Shown: one piece after another, positions 44,044 to 55,704 of the stretch
Layout: every line of letters starts with the position of its first letter
Position numbering within the stretch: the stretch's first letter is position 1
Origin: Chelonoidis abingdonii
Taxonomy: Eukaryota > Chordata > Testudines > Testudinidae
NCBI RefSeq assembly: GCF_003597395.2
Contig: NC_133778.1
Coordinates: 25,763,512-25,827,511, forward strand
DNA: 64,000 nucleotides
Direction: 5' to 3'
Notes under the pieces: model-generated
The model's input: the letters and a program-made list of their open reading frames with translations, nothing else
Database searches by the model: none
What the model was told of the DNA's origin: nothing
Program-made: the position numbers and the translations under genes

Positions 44044-47039
44044 ACAAGGGTCATGGTGAGCATTTCACTAAAACAAACAGTGGGCCATAGGGCTTCTTAC
44101 CTTTAAATCTGCATTACTAGATTTCTGTATGGAACAGGCAAAGCCTACAACCAACAGTCAGAGAATCTAATGTACAATAATGAATCTATGTGGCCATTTG
44201 ATGGCAGTGTTATATTGTACTGCACAAGAATTCTGCTAGGCACAGGATTTCACTCTTGGGAGCACACACCTCTCTTTTGTAAAGGAAGAGCAAATGTCCA
44301 GACAAAGAGTGCTGCATCTCAGATCCAAATTTTAATTGTTTCTAAACTAAGCATGAATCAGTTGTAGTTAAAAAGCTCCACATCAAAATATTTGTGGTCC
44401 CTTTCTCTTGAAATAACTCTGATTTGTTCTCCCCAGCTATAATATACACCCCCATATTAGAATCAGGCCTTTCCTTTCGCACATTTTCATAAACCATGAA
44501 TTTGTTTGAAGTGTAAGTGACTAGGCCTGAATACACCAATTCTAAAACAGAATGAAATATCAACTCCTGGCTTCCAAAGAGTTCCTTTCATTTCATTTGC
44601 AGCTCCAACAGTAAGTCTATGTCTAATAAAGCTGAGTGAATGACTCAGAATGAATAATTTGGTTGGTGAATTTTACTTTTCTTTCTGAACTTTCCATTAA
44701 CAGCTTACGATTCTCTCTTATTTGTTATTCAAAGTTATGAACTGAAAAAAATTAGGAAGTTTGAGGATATATGATATGCGTTCATTAGTTTTGATTAGAG
44801 ACACAGCTAACATCCATATCTGCTTCCACCAGGTGGCCACTTTCTGCACCTGCTGAAGATTCTAAGTCTTCTTTTAAGGCAGGTCAAATTGGAATACTTT
44901 ACACCTACACAGCCTGGAGGTGACAAAACTTATCTGTGTCTCATAGTTTAGTAGCAAAGTCTAGGCCAGCAGAACTATTCTACAGAAGCATCCTGGTGGA
45001 TAAAGACTGCTCACATTGAAGATCAAGTCAAGTCATTCCTACTCTGAATAGTTTCCTTTCTGTTCTGCGCATTAGAACACTCAGATCTGTTATTGTCTCT
45101 CCAACCCAGAGAACAGCATTAGAGAAGTCAGAAGCAAAAAGGCCTTCTTTTCTGGCTGAGTTTCCACCAGTGTGATTGAGAATGGTTTAAATATGCTGGA
45201 TAAGCCCAGGATGGATGTAAGGAGTTTACACAAAGTTTATCACAAACTTTAAATCTGCATCCAAACTGCATAAAAATTTGGATTTCTTTGGATTTGGGGA
45301 TTTAGATATGGCTCATTTCTCTTCATCACAAAAGATTAATCTAAAATATAACGAGCTTTCTATTTGAGGCAGAAGTCCACAATAGAAAGCCACAAAAAGT
45401 CTGCATAAAATCAAAATCTGTTGTCTACTTCCTAGATCTTGGTCCATCAGAAAAAATCTACTGCTGATCACCTATTGATGATCCAGGGAGCACATGAGCT
45501 ACACTCTCAATATTGAGAGGAAAGCCTCATTATTTTGTAATCCCAAAATGCTGAATTAAAAAGTCTGAACTGCCACACTCAATAGTAGAGGCAGATTCTA
45601 TTCATTTCAGTTTCAGTATGTGAATGACACTGAAGGATGACCTAAGTATTCCGTATCTACAATGGTCATTCTAACATCACCCTGACATCCTAATTTAGTT
45701 GAAGTTTAATCCTTATCTGACTGCACATAAGTGAAGTGGAAAAGAAATTCAGAAGGGCTCTACTCACTCTTTGGCTACAGATCTGTGCAGGATTCAAGGA
45801 ATAAGAGCAATTTAGCAACTCTACTGCCCAAATATATATTTTCAATGGTGAAATGTGCCTTTCTGCTACTTGGATTTGGGTGAAAAGAGCCATTTTCCTT
45901 CCACCATCACCCCATGCTACTGGGAGTCTGGCAGGCCCCACTGGACATCCAGGCTGTTTTAAATGAAAATTTGTTCTGGAGAAGGGTGAGTTAAGAGACT
46001 TCCAGACTCCTTTACTACAACCATAGAGCCATAGTAACCCCAGCGGGCTGTAGGACCACAGGTGGCTGGTCTGGCAAGAGTGAGGAAAGGGAGGTGTGAA
46101 ATGTGGAAGGCTTTATAAAAAAGTCACCACTCAGTAGCTGGTTGTTTTTTCACTGGCTTAAGACACAGGCTGACATCATTTTTCTGAATATGCTCACCTG
46201 GAATGTAAGGAGCAACCACGAGCAATATAAGGCTTGAACAATGTGAAAGGCCATGCATTTTTGTGCTGGATCAGATATTTGTTTTCCTGATGGGTTTAGC
46301 ATTGAATATAACCAGATATCAGAGTGACCTAGAGCAATTTTGGTGAATATCAGAAGACATTGCAATCATATTAGCAGTTCCTAAATTATTCAAAGCGCTT
46401 TCTGGTAAAACAGTGCTGCAGGACAATGAAAGCAAAGAACAATTCCCAGAAGATTAGATGATTTTCCCCCCTCTTACAGTCTGTAATTATTTCTATCAGA
46501 TAAAAGTTTGTTAAAAAGAGAGAGCGGAAGAAATCCTTTGTAGGGTCTGCACATGATTAAACAGCTTTAACAAGGCATAATGAATAATAATGAAGACATG
46601 TCAAATGCATTTTAAACATTTTGGATTTTGTATTAGATTTTGATATCAGCTGCTCTTCTATCACATATATTGCAAAATAAAAAGGAGATATTGCTAGTAC
46701 CACTTTTGGTGAAAAGTATGGAACTGATTTTAGTAATTTGCATATTCTTGTAGGTACCATATAATGGAAGGACATGTGTTCTCTTGTTTTAATTACTTCA
46801 ACCTACAATGTGTGCAAACACAGTATAGATCCGTTACACACTTTACAGGATCTAGTTCTTGAAGATGAGTTGTCCACTTGGAATCTACTGTGGTGCATAT
46901 ATACTCCATGCATGTAAGAGGTAGAAAATCACTTGAAAATGGTGATAAACACTGATATTCAAAATATGCTAAGATAGAGGTTTGACATTAGGTATAAACA
47001 TACATGAAATGCAAGTGCTACTATTTATTTTATACTAGA
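44044..47039. other. Nothing recognised over about 3 kb
   Basis: This is the longest stretch without an identifiable repeat. It is AT-rich, and no frame shows a domain or codon-periodic pattern I can detect. If any conserved non-coding or exonic sequence is present, this is a plausible place, but nothing visible supports it. Confidence 0.4.
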
Positions 47040-47430
47040 TCTAGGGTCAAATTTTCAAAATCATTTGAGTAAATTTCAGAATTAAGTCACATTTTCATTT
47101 GTGTTTTTAGGCACTTAGAGGCCACATTTTTAAAGGTATTTAGATATTTTGATTTTAATAGGAGTTAGGTGCCTAGGTCTATATTTTTTTTTTTTAAACA
47201 CAGTAGGTACCTATGTGCATCCTTAAGCCCTAAATACTTTAAAAAATGTGGTTCTTAAATATTCTTGACATTTTGCTCCTGGTCAAAAAACAAGGAATAA
47301 ATTTTTCAGACAAATTTTGGTGAAAAAATGTCCTTTTTTGTCACAATTCAAAACTTCAATAAAAATTAATTGATTTTTTGAAGTTTTTCATTCAGCTTTA
47401 AAAAAAAACAAATTGTTAATTTTTTGTTGT
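47040..47430. repeat. Two old AT-rich dispersed repeats
   Basis: At 47040-47260 words such as GGCACTTAGAGGCC and GGAGTTAGGTGCCTAGG resemble the palindromic repeat at 15100-15350. At 47270-47430 A/T-run text with GAAAAATG/TTTTTGTCACAATTC words resembles 25715-26110. Confidence 0.5.
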
Positions 47431-48588
47431 AAAACGTTCTTCTGTCTTTGTTGTTGATATTTGAAATTTCGTTATTCATTGAACTATATTTTAAAAAAAA
47501 CCTTGAAGAAAAGCAAGTTCCCACCCAACACTAGACCAAACTTTTAGGGATTTCAGAATGAAGACAGTGTTGCTTTGTAACTTCTCTTTCTTGTGATGAA
47601 GAAAGAGGAAATGGAAAAATATAGAAAATAGCACCATGAAATACCCTCCTCTTTTGTGGCAGCTGTATTTTTTTTTAATATGGTAACCAATATTTGACAC
47701 CAAGAATGTCAAGGGCTAGTAATGCATTAGGTAATGTATACTGGTACTTTCTGACAACTCTTTGCATGAAAAATGAATGTTAATTTTATCTCAATTTTTT
47801 TCTTTTGCTTCTGCTGTATAGGACACCCAGGAAAGAGAAAGTTACTAAATATTATTTATTTACTCTATTTTCTTGATAGGAATTAGACTATATTAGGTTA
47901 AATAAATAAAGCTATATTTGAAAAATATAAATCCATCCATTTGTGATTCCTACAACACTGCTCTACCTTTCATCACTACATATATTTCAAAATTAAAACA
48001 AATATAGGGTTTTACAAACACTTAGATATAGTATGCCAGACAGGATCTGAAGAAGGGATAATACATGCCATAAATCTTTAGTTTCCCATCCAATTTGACT
48101 TGATAAATATGTTTTTCTTTTGCACAAGCCTCTGTGTTCAGGAAGGTCCATAGAGAGAGATGGCTAGGGGTCATTTTATCATTCTAACTCCACTCATTAC
48201 TAATGTCACATTTTATTTAAAGCCAGAGTTTGCTCCAACCTGTTTTTGACAGCATATGTGTAGCTGAACTACACAGCTGTTACTCTGGTGTATTGTGTTT
48301 GAAGTTGATAATGCTGAATGTGTTACATCTCTAGAACCAGATATACACTGAGGGAGACAGAAACACAGTAAAGGCCACTGCCATATCATTCAAGAAAAAA
48401 CCAAAAATCTGATGGTTTTCATTTGTGGGTGAGGTGACCAAAAGGCAGGTTAAATAAGCAAAAAATTCTGGGACACATTCTCTCACCATGGAAATATGCA
48501 TAGAAATAGACTAGACATCATAAGTCAGACCAAAGGTTAAAATAATTTCATCATCATCATCATCATCTGACTTTTCAAAGTGCTAAAA
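47431..48588. other. No gene; (TCA)7 microsatellite near 48548
   Basis: AT-rich DNA. A TCA trinucleotide run covers about 48548-48568. The minus-strand frame 47491-47712 has no motif. Confidence 0.5.
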
Positions 48589-49323
48589 GATGGTGTCAAG
48601 GTTCCTTCCCCACTCTGAACTTTAGGGTACAGATGTGGGGACCTGCATGGACACTTCTAAGCTTAATTACCAACTTAGATCTGGTATCGCAGCCACCACC
48701 CCCAAGCACTACTTTTCTTCCCTGGGTAGCCTTGAGAGACTTTTCACCAATTCCCTGGTGAACACAGATCCAAACCCCTTGGATCTTAAAACAAGGAGAA
48801 ATTAACCATCCCCCCTCCTTTCCCCCACCAATCCCTGGTGAGTCCAGAAGCAATCCCCTTGGATCTAAAAACAAGGAAAAATCAATCAGGTATTAAGAAA
48901 AAGGCTTTTAATTAAAGAAAAGGAAGGTAAAAGAAAACCCTCTGGGAGAGATTAGCATACCAGCTACTCTCACAGACAACAGATTCCAAACGCAGAGGAT
49001 GTTCCCCTGGGCAAAAATCTTAATACACACAAGAATAACCAAATTTGATAATTCCCTTAATGGTACCAAGACAAGTTACAAAGAAAATAAAAATAAACCT
49101 ATTTATCCCTTTCTAAAACTTACTACTCTGATAAGAGGCTGGTTCCTTGATCTTTATCACTCCAACTGAAACTCTAAACAAAGGAAAACTTCCCTCCTTC
49201 CTTTTGAAACATCTTGTTCCCTCATTGGTTCCTCTGGTCAGGTGTCAGCTAGGCTAGGTGAACTTCTTAACCCTTACAGGTAAAAGAGACATTAACCCTT
49301 AACTATCTGTTTATGACAGATGG
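48589..49323. mobile_element. Solo LTR, third family, with 5-bp target duplication
   Basis: GATGG lies at 48589-48593 and 49319-49323 and flanks a 725-bp unit that starts TGTCAAGGTTCC and ends TTTATGACA, so the ends are TGTCA/TGACA inverted repeats. These features define an LTR. No internal region or second LTR is present, which fits deletion by recombination between the two LTRs. A 5-bp duplication fits Gypsy-type elements and some endogenous retroviruses. I recognise it as a common turtle LTR. The open frame 48596-48874 on the minus strand is incidental. Confidence 0.9.
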
Positions 49324-50660
49324 AATGGAAGATTTCTGGTAAAACACTCAGCTACCCAATGCTACTGCACCTTTTCTGATGGTTGACCTCACCGACATTG
49401 GGGGTTTGCCCTGACTAGTCTTTAATATCCAGGCACTGGTGTAATTGCATTGCTGCAGTATCCTATAACAGATGTAACAATTTACCCTATCAGTGATTAG
49501 CACCACTATAGATTCCTCAGGTTTCAAGTACGATTAAACTCCACATGTTCAAATAGCAGCTTTCCCTTATTACTCTAAAGTTTGCATAGGTGCAGCTAAA
49601 CTGGTGGCCAGCCACTGTTGACTATACTGAGGCCAAATGACCAGTGTAGATATGGCCTTGGATTCAGAAGGAATGATGCCCTTTGAGTGCAGTAAGTGAA
49701 ATGTGATGAACTTTTAGACTTATTTAAGGGAAGCTGCTGTTCAGCTGATGCTGCAAATTGTCAAGACAAATTATACGTGAGGGGACAGCTCTGAGATATT
49801 ATCCTGGAATTGCAGGGCCCTCATTTATTTATTAAATAGCCATCTCTATGACCTGACATACATGAACAAATCAGTTAAAAAAATGTGAGCATTTTTATTT
49901 GACCTCACAGTCCATATTAATGACCTTCCCAACTCAGCAGCTGAAAACTTTCCTCTCAGGCCACAGTTCACAACTAAATACACTTCATGGAGATCACCTG
50001 GGAAAACACAATGGCCATTGCAGCATACCTATAAGTAATTCAACTTCAACTCTGGTCCTACATATTTCTCTGATCCTAGATTCCCAGCTAGGAATATAGG
50101 AACTAACTGATTTTTTGTTTGCTTTGTATTTCCCAAAGTTCACTCCCCATTAGTGCCTTACACTAATATCCCTATTGTTTGTATAGGACTCCTCAGCTCA
50201 TTATGGCTATTTTACTCTGAAATTGTTCTTAGCGTATACCTACATTCTTAGAGGAAATAGATGTGTTACTTGGATACCACTGATTGGCTGCGCCAGCCCC
50301 AGATATCATTCCTCCCCACTCACTCTCCCTTCTCCCCAGGGAAAAGGAAGATGTAAAGGGGATAAGAAAAAAATATGGTTAGGAGGGGGGGGAAAATTGA
50401 AAAATACTGCTATTTTGGTTTTCATATAACCTCCCAGGCCTCCCCAAAAAATTTTGCCTTTTTTTTTTTAAAAAAAGAACCAACTATAGATTACTTCAGT
50501 TTCCTAACAGAAAGTTATCAAATAATTGAGCAATTTGCATGTGCAGAAATTCCATCCTGTGTGTTAGACCTGTTTGAATTAACGGAAATTTAACCACTAA
50601 ATATTGGCTTTTTAAAATGTAATCACTCTTTCGTTGTTTGCCAATATTTTTGCTGGTAGA
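49324..50660. other. Nothing recognised
   Basis: Some phrases near 49560-49660 (CCAGTGTAGATATGGCC) suggest an old repeat. Otherwise no signature. Confidence 0.4.
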
Positions 50661-50880
50661 CCTGTGTGACCTGGTGGTCCGAGAACAGTCATGAGATCCA
50701 GGATCTACTGAGTCATAATTCCAGCTCTGACATTGACTGTCAGTTATCTTGGACAAGTCACTACACCCTGTGTCTCTATTTCCTCGGCTATACAATGGAC
50801 AGAACACTTGACTTCTTCATGAAGATAAATTAAGTAACTGTATAGACCTCTGAAGATGAAAAGTAAGAGATGTAAGTGCT
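50661..50880 (+). mobile_element. MIR-type SINE
   Basis: Head CCTGTGTGACCTGGTGGTCC, then CTTGGACAAGTCACTACACCC and TCTCTATTTCCTCGGCTATAC follow the MIR order on the plus strand; a tail-like GAAGATAAATTAAGTAACTG closes it. Confidence 0.65.
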
Positions 50881-51007
50881 AGGTCAGTACATAATGAGGC
50901 AGCACTATACATGTATAACATGGAGATCTTTGAGACAAGGGAAAAAACAGTGGCTAAGTAAAGCAGTATTGCTCAATTTGTTTTATTTTTGTCATAATTT
51001 GTTGCTA

Positions 51008-53517
51008 TGAACAAGATGCTTCATGGAGCAGCTGGTATGGGAATCCACAAGGGGAAAGAAAACTCCAGATTTAATCCTGAGTAGAGCGCAGGAGCTGGTC
51101 CAAGAGGTAACTATAGCAGGACTGCTTGGAAATAGTGACCATAATACAATAGCATTCAACATCCCTGTGGTGGGAAGAACATCTCAACAGCCCAACGCTG
51201 TGGCATTTAATTTCAAAAGGGGGAACTATGCAGCAAATGAGGGGGTTAGTTAAACAGAAGTTAAAAGGTACAGTGAATAAAGTGAAATCCTTGCAAGCTG
51301 CATGGGCGCTTTTTAAAGACACCATAATAGAGGCTCAACTTCAATGTATACCTCAAATTAAGAAACACAGTAAAAGAACTAAAAAAGAGCGCCACTGTGG
51401 CTTAACACCATATAAAAGAAGCAGTGAGAGATAAAAAGACTTCCTTTAAAAGTGGAAGTCACCAATCCTAGTGAGGCAAATAGAAAGGAGCATAAACACT
51501 GGTAAATTAAGTGCAAGAGTGTAAATAAGAAAGCCAAAGAGGAGTTTGAAGAACAGCTAACCAAAACTCCAAAGGTAATAACAAAATCTGTTTAAGTCCA
51601 TCAGAAGCAGAAGCCTGCTAAACAACCAGTGGGGCCCCTTGAATGATCTAGATACAAAAGGAGCGCTTAAAGACGATAAAGTCATTGCTCGAGAAACTAA
51701 ATGGATTCTTTGTTTCAGTCTTCACGGCTGAGGATGTAGGGAGATTCCCAAATCTGAGCTGGCTTTTGTAGGTGACATAAATCTGAGGAAACTGTCACAA
51801 ACTGAAGTATCATTAGAGGAGGTTTTGGATTAATTGATAAACTCAACATTAACAAGTCACCGGGACCAGATGGCATTCACCCAAGAGTTCTGACCAAGAA
51901 CTCAAATGTGAAGTTGTGTAAACTAAGGTTTGTAACACTGTCCTTTAAATGGCTTTGGTACCCAATGACTGGAAGCTAGGCTTAGCTATGTAATCCCAAT
52001 ATTTAAAAGGGCTCTAAGAGGTGATCCCGGCAATTACAGACTGCAGTAAGCCTAACGTTAGTACTGGGCAAATTAGTCGAAAACACAATAGTTAAGAATA
52101 AAATTGTCGACACATAGAAAACATTAAACTGTTGAGCAATAGTCAACATGGTTTCTGTAAAGGGAAATCATGTCTTACTAATCTATTAGAGTTTTTGAAG
52201 GGGTCAACAAACATGTGGACAAGGGGATCCAGTGGACATAGTGTACTTAGATTTCCAGAAAGCCTTTGACAAGGTCCCTCACCAAAGGCTTACATAAATT
52301 AAGCTGTCATGGGATAAAAAGGGAAGGTCCTTTCATGAACTGAGAACTGGTTAAAAGACAGGGAACAAAGGGTAGGAATTAATGGTAAATTCTCAGAATG
52401 GAGAGGGGTAACTAGTGGTGTTCCAAGGGTCAGTCCTAGGACCAATCCTATTCAACTTATTCATAATGATCTGGAGAAAGGGGTAAAAAGTGAGGTGGCA
52501 AAGTTTGCAGATGATACTAAACTGCTCAAGATAGTTAAGACCAAAGCAGACTGTGAAGAACTTCAAAAAGATCTCACAAAACTAAGTGATTGGGCAACAA
52601 AATGGCAAATGAAATTTAATGTGGATAATGTAAAGTAATGCACATTGGAAAAATAACCCCAACTATACAATACATATGATGGAGGCTAATTTAGCTACAA
52701 TGAGTCAGGAAAAAGATCTTGGAGTCATCGTGGATAGTTCTCTGAAGATGTCCACGCAGTGTGCAGAGCAAGTCAAAAAAGCAAACAGGATGTTAGGAAT
52801 CATTAAAAAGGGATAGAAAATAAGACTGAGAATATATTATTTGCCCTTATATAATCCATGGTACGCCCACATCTTGAATACTGTGTACAGATGTGGTCTC
52901 CTCATCTCAAAAAAGATATACTGGCACTAGAAAAGGTTCAGAAAAGGGCAACTAAAATGATTAGGGGGTTTGGAAAGGGTCCCATATGAGGAGAGATTAA
53001 AGAGGCTAGGACTCTTTCAGCTTGGAAAAGAGGAGAACTAAGGGGGATATAATAGAGGTATATAAAATCATGAGTGATGTGAGAAAGTAGATAAGGAAAA
53101 GTTATTTACTTATTCCCATATATACAAGAACGAGGGGCCTCCAAATGAAATTTAATAGGCAGCATGTTTAAAATAAAAAAAAGGATGTGTGTCTTCATGC
53201 AGCGCACAGTCAACTTGTGGAACTCCTTACCTGAGGAGGTTGTGAAGGCTAGGACTATAACAGCGTTTAAAAGAGAACTGGATAAATTCATGGTGGTTAA
53301 GTCCATAAATGGCTATTAGCCAGGATGGGTAAGGAATGGTGTCCCTAGCCTCTGTTTGTCAGAGGATGGAGATGGATGGCAAGAGAGAGATCACTTGATC
53401 ATTGCCTGTTAGGTTCACTCCCCCTGGGGCACCTGTCATTGGCCACTGCCGGTAGACAGATACTGGGCTATATGGACCTTTGGTCTGACCTAGTACAGCC
53501 ATTCTTATGTTCTTATA
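51008..53517 (+). mobile_element. CR1 LINE, 2.5 kb, endonuclease C-terminus to 3' tail
   Basis: The most complete LINE in the window. The first frame (51023-51253) covers the end of the endonuclease, with ESTRGKKTPDLIL and the catalytic LLGNSDHNTIAFN. Downstream, in shifting frames: SPGPDGIHPRVL near 51870, FQKAFDKVPHQRL near 52255, QGSVLGPIL near 52435, the intact metal-binding FADDTK at 52504-52521, WATKWQMKFN near 52600, and the C-terminal VNSLWNSLPEEVV region near 53210. The 3' UTR has GCTATTAGCCAGGATGG, and it ends in TTCTTATGTTCTTAT. Frameshifts and stops rule out function. ORF1 and most of the endonuclease are missing by 5' truncation. Confidence 0.92.
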
Positions 53518-55616
53518 TTATTTTACAAATGCATCTAAATACATCTCAACAGCTGGTTATTGCAGGTATTCACCTGTCCATTCAAATTCCTTACACACTA
53601 TGAGATTTTGTGATATATTGATAATCAAGTCCTGAAATCTACTATTTGAAATTGAATATTATGGTTCAAGGATGGAGTGCTGGCCACATGGAGATCAATG
53701 TCAAAACTCCCATTGACTTCCATGAGGCCAGGGAGGGAAAGTGGACCTTCTCAGATTTCAGTGACTTCACTGGAATCATTTATTATTTAACTCACTGAGA
53801 TCAGGATCAAAATGCAGTAACTTCAACCTCTATATAAAAAGCCATGTACATCTATTGAATAATAATGTGTTGAAACCTGAATTCATCAAAGCACTGGAGC
53901 ATATGCTTTAGACTGTTCACTTCTCCAAAATTAACTTAAGCACATGCTTAAATGCTTTTTTTGAGTAGGAATGGACCAAAGTCTGAGTGTCTAATTTCCA
54001 GAACAACATTCTCCCTCATTTCTAGAATGGAAGAATTAACACTAGTACTATACAAGGAGATTGAAACCAAGGTTCACTTTACTCTCTGTAAGGATACTGA
54101 GGTTAGATATATGAAAGGCTTTGAAATATTGACGTAGTAGTTATGAAGTGACAATTCCCCAAAAGGAACGTTAAAAAAAAAAAAAAAGATTTATAAATTA
54201 ACACTTCAGTGTCTGGAATAGGTAATCCTGAAAATTAATTCTCAATAAATGAGAGGGAAATGAGTAAAAAAAAGCCTTTTCCATTAAATTCACCTCAAAA
54301 TGTCAAAATAAATAAAGTAGTAACAGATATTCATTATATTTAGAGATGACTGCAGGAAAAAACACAATGCTCATTGTAGAAAAGTTACCAGTTTTGAGCT
54401 CACAACAACGAATCAAGAAAGTTATATTTAAAATACATCCTGGTCTCCGTCTCTTGCCTGTGAAAAGCAACAAGGTCAGGGTTTGAGTTTAGAAAGAATA
54501 TAGCCCCCTACTGAAGACACACTGGAGATAATGTCAGACTTAATTGTCTGTCTAAACAATGAATTCTCTGATTAGCGACCCACCGACAATACAACCAAAT
54601 CAGTGCGTTTATTCCAAGAGTTCCACTGTTAAGTCTCATGTTCTAAAAGAGGGAAAAATCAGAAGAAATTACGGAACCACACATCTCCAACACCCTGCAT
54701 ACCAATGGAATAATAGTTTGGCTTGCTTATTTACAGGATCTGAAAGGGTTATTTGACATTAGACGGGCTTATAAAAAGGTATCCAAAACATCAGATTCAC
54801 TATCTTAATTAATCATACCACTGTTGTTCACTCTAGTATCATAAGATATTGTATTTTTGCATAATGAAACATAAAAAGACTTAAAAAAAAATGTTTGGCT
54901 TATATCTGCCAGGAAGCTGTATGTTTGTTTCACACGTATAGAACAGGAGGAGAGTGTATTAAAACTGTATAGAACTACTGTATATGCAGAGAACAAAAAA
55001 TGTATTGAACGCTGAATCTAATGACAAAAAGAGTGCAACAAAGCCTGTGCTCTAATTAATTTTAGATGAAAATAAAATAAAATTGTAAATGGCAATAAGA
55101 GATTTAAAGGCCAGAGGTATCCTTACAGAAGATAGACAACATCAGGTAATTATGGAGTTGACAATAAAAGTATCTACAGTGAGTCTGTTAAATTGAAAAT
55201 TGCATAAGGAATACACAGATTAAATCATGAAGTGTATCATATATAAAATAAGTATCCTGCCCAAGCCAAGGGGAAAGAAAAAACTGGGTAACACTGATTT
55301 CAATTTCTAATTTACATTTCAAATACAAATTGTTTAATTATGTCTAATTGAAATGATTTCTTGCCTTAAATGGTAAGGAAAAATGCCTGAATAGAAATGC
55401 AGTTTCTTAATCTTTATATTGCATATTATTCTTATTATTCATTTGCTTATTGTGCTGAATGCAAAAATGAGAAAAGTCTGCATGTCACACCTCTTGCACA
55501 TTTAACTTCTCAAGGTGCACTGAATCAGGATATGAAGACAGAGAGAAAATACCTTCTCTAGCTACAGAGCTGATTATATAAAAAGGTGAACTGCTTAAAG
55601 GTGAATTGAAATGCGT

Positions 55617-55618
<2 letters not shown>
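53518..55618. other. No gene; one ancient palindromic repeat
   Basis: At 53880-53965 AAGCACTGGAGCATATGC and TTAACTTAAGCACATGCTTAAATGC belong to the family seen at 4640-4752. A run of A lies near 54172-54187. The rest is AT-rich and unassigned. Confidence 0.45.

Positions 55619-55702
<84 letters not shown>
55619..55702. repeat. (AC)42 microsatellite
   Basis: An uninterrupted AC dinucleotide run of 84 bp. The alternating Cys-Val frame on the minus strand is an artefact of it. Confidence 0.99.

Positions 55703-55704
<2 letters not shown>

Noticed and set aside
43634..44059. Cluster of overlapping open frames on both strands
   Set aside because: All lie in or just across the GC-rich MITE with GTTGTAGG duplications; high GC lowers stop frequency.
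55485..55700. Cys-Val repeat protein on the minus strand
   Set aside because: It is the translation of the AC microsatellite and has no other content.
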